DNA of 6,785 nt from an uncultured Rickettsiales bacterium (GTDB lineage: Bacteria > Pseudomonadota > Alphaproteobacteria > Rickettsiales > Midichloriaceae), in contig CALKVD010000175.1 in NCBI GenBank assembly GCA_937996615.1, positions 1 to 6,785 on the forward strand, given 5' to 3'. The notes under the pieces were generated by a model, which saw only the letters and a list, made by a program, of their open reading frames with translations, did no database searches and had not been told where the DNA came from. The first letter of the stretch is position 1. Every line of letters starts with the position of its first letter. Position numbers and translations under genes: made by a program. Below, piece after piece: positions 6,664 to 6,785 of this stretch.

Positions 6664-6704
6664 AAAAGAAGCTGACTGAAATTAATCTGTCAGCTTCTTT
6701 TATT
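6664..6704 (+). terminator. second tandem hairpin terminator
   Basis: AAAAGAAGCTGAC (6664-6676) pairs perfectly over 13 bases with GTCAGCTTCTTTT (6689-6701) around a 12-base loop, ending in a T4 run followed by ATT. It lies immediately after the first hairpin. The flanking A and T runs again allow termination in both directions. Confidence 0.8.
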
Positions 6705-6714
6705 AAAGGGGTAT

Positions 6715-6785
6715 ATGAAAAAATTAATTGCTCTCGTTAACTATGGTATAATTATAAAACTATTTTCTTTATTTTTCCTTTTTAT
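6715..6785 (+). CDS. possible start of a new gene with hydrophobic N-terminus (partial)
   Basis: From the ATG at 6715 the frame stays open to the window edge for 23 codons: MKKLIALVNYGIIIKLFSLF and onward, a basic start followed by a long hydrophobic stretch, as in a signal peptide or first membrane helix. AAAGGGG at 6705-6711 is a purine-rich Shine-Dalgarno-like element, though only three bases from the ATG. The gene follows two terminators, so it would need its own promoter; none is clear between the second hairpin and the ATG. The family is unrecognisable from this much. The frame could be chance, because the same bases contain a good promoter sequence. Confidence 0.35.
   Translation, partial: MKKLIALVNYGIIIKLFSLFFLF
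6742..6752 (+). promoter_or_regulatory. extended -10 promoter element near the right edge
   Basis: TATGGTATAAT contains the perfect -10 hexamer TATAAT at 6747-6752 with the extended TGG element at 6744-6746. The -35 position at 17-base spacing reads TTAATT (6724-6729), a weak match, as extended -10 promoters tolerate. It would drive a transcript starting near 6759 into the unseen flank. It overlaps the possible reading frame from 6715, so at most one of the two readings is likely to be the main one. Confidence 0.45.

Noticed and set aside
6623..6704. The two hairpins as ends of an IS200/IS605-type element or as a CRISPR-like repeat pair
   Set aside because: The stems are unrelated in sequence, each has terminator-style A and T flanks, and the frame at 6715 does not resemble a TnpA transposase.

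Overview
The window is AT-rich bacterial DNA with five intact plus-strand genes, one broken one, and scraps of a gene at each edge. The protein families (a Rho with alphaproteobacterial-like sequence, a propionyl-CoA-carboxylase-type biotin carboxylase, and a membrane protein resembling the front half of alphaproteobacterial SPOR-domain proteins), together with the AT-rich, N/K-rich coding style and a decayed metabolic gene, suggest an alphaproteobacterium with a reducing genome. A Rickettsiales- or Holosporales-like endosymbiont is the best guess. This assignment is inference; no rRNA or other phylogenetic marker is present.

Layout: 1-30 may be the start of a minus-strand gene, divergent from what follows. 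168-2045 is htpG (Hsp90 chaperone). 2046-2246 is a spacer with a good promoter and a leader that can form two mutually exclusive hairpins. 2247-4067 is rho, carrying an additional disordered N-terminal extension of about 172 residues. 4202-4525 is an unrecognised two-helix membrane protein. 4558-5187 is a single-pass membrane protein with a motif like that in SPOR-domain proteins but no SPOR domain. 5234-6028 is a TrmH/RlmB-type rRNA 2'-O-methyltransferase. 6155-6610 is the first ~150 residues of a pccA-type biotin carboxylase that stops abruptly inside the ATP-grasp region. 6623-6704 holds two tandem hairpin terminators, and 6715-6785 may open a new gene. No gene-free stretch exceeds about 200 bases.

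The genes from 4202 to 6028 are spaced by 32 and 46 bases and may form one transcript; htpG, rho and the pccA fragment appear to be separate units, each with its own upstream spacer. The core content is housekeeping: protein folding, transcription termination and ribosome modification. No defence system, CRISPR array, tRNA, rRNA or recognisable transposase is present. The most noteworthy points are the abrupt loss of pccA homology with apparently different sequence beyond it, the Rho extension, the SPOR-less membrane protein, and the rho leader structure.
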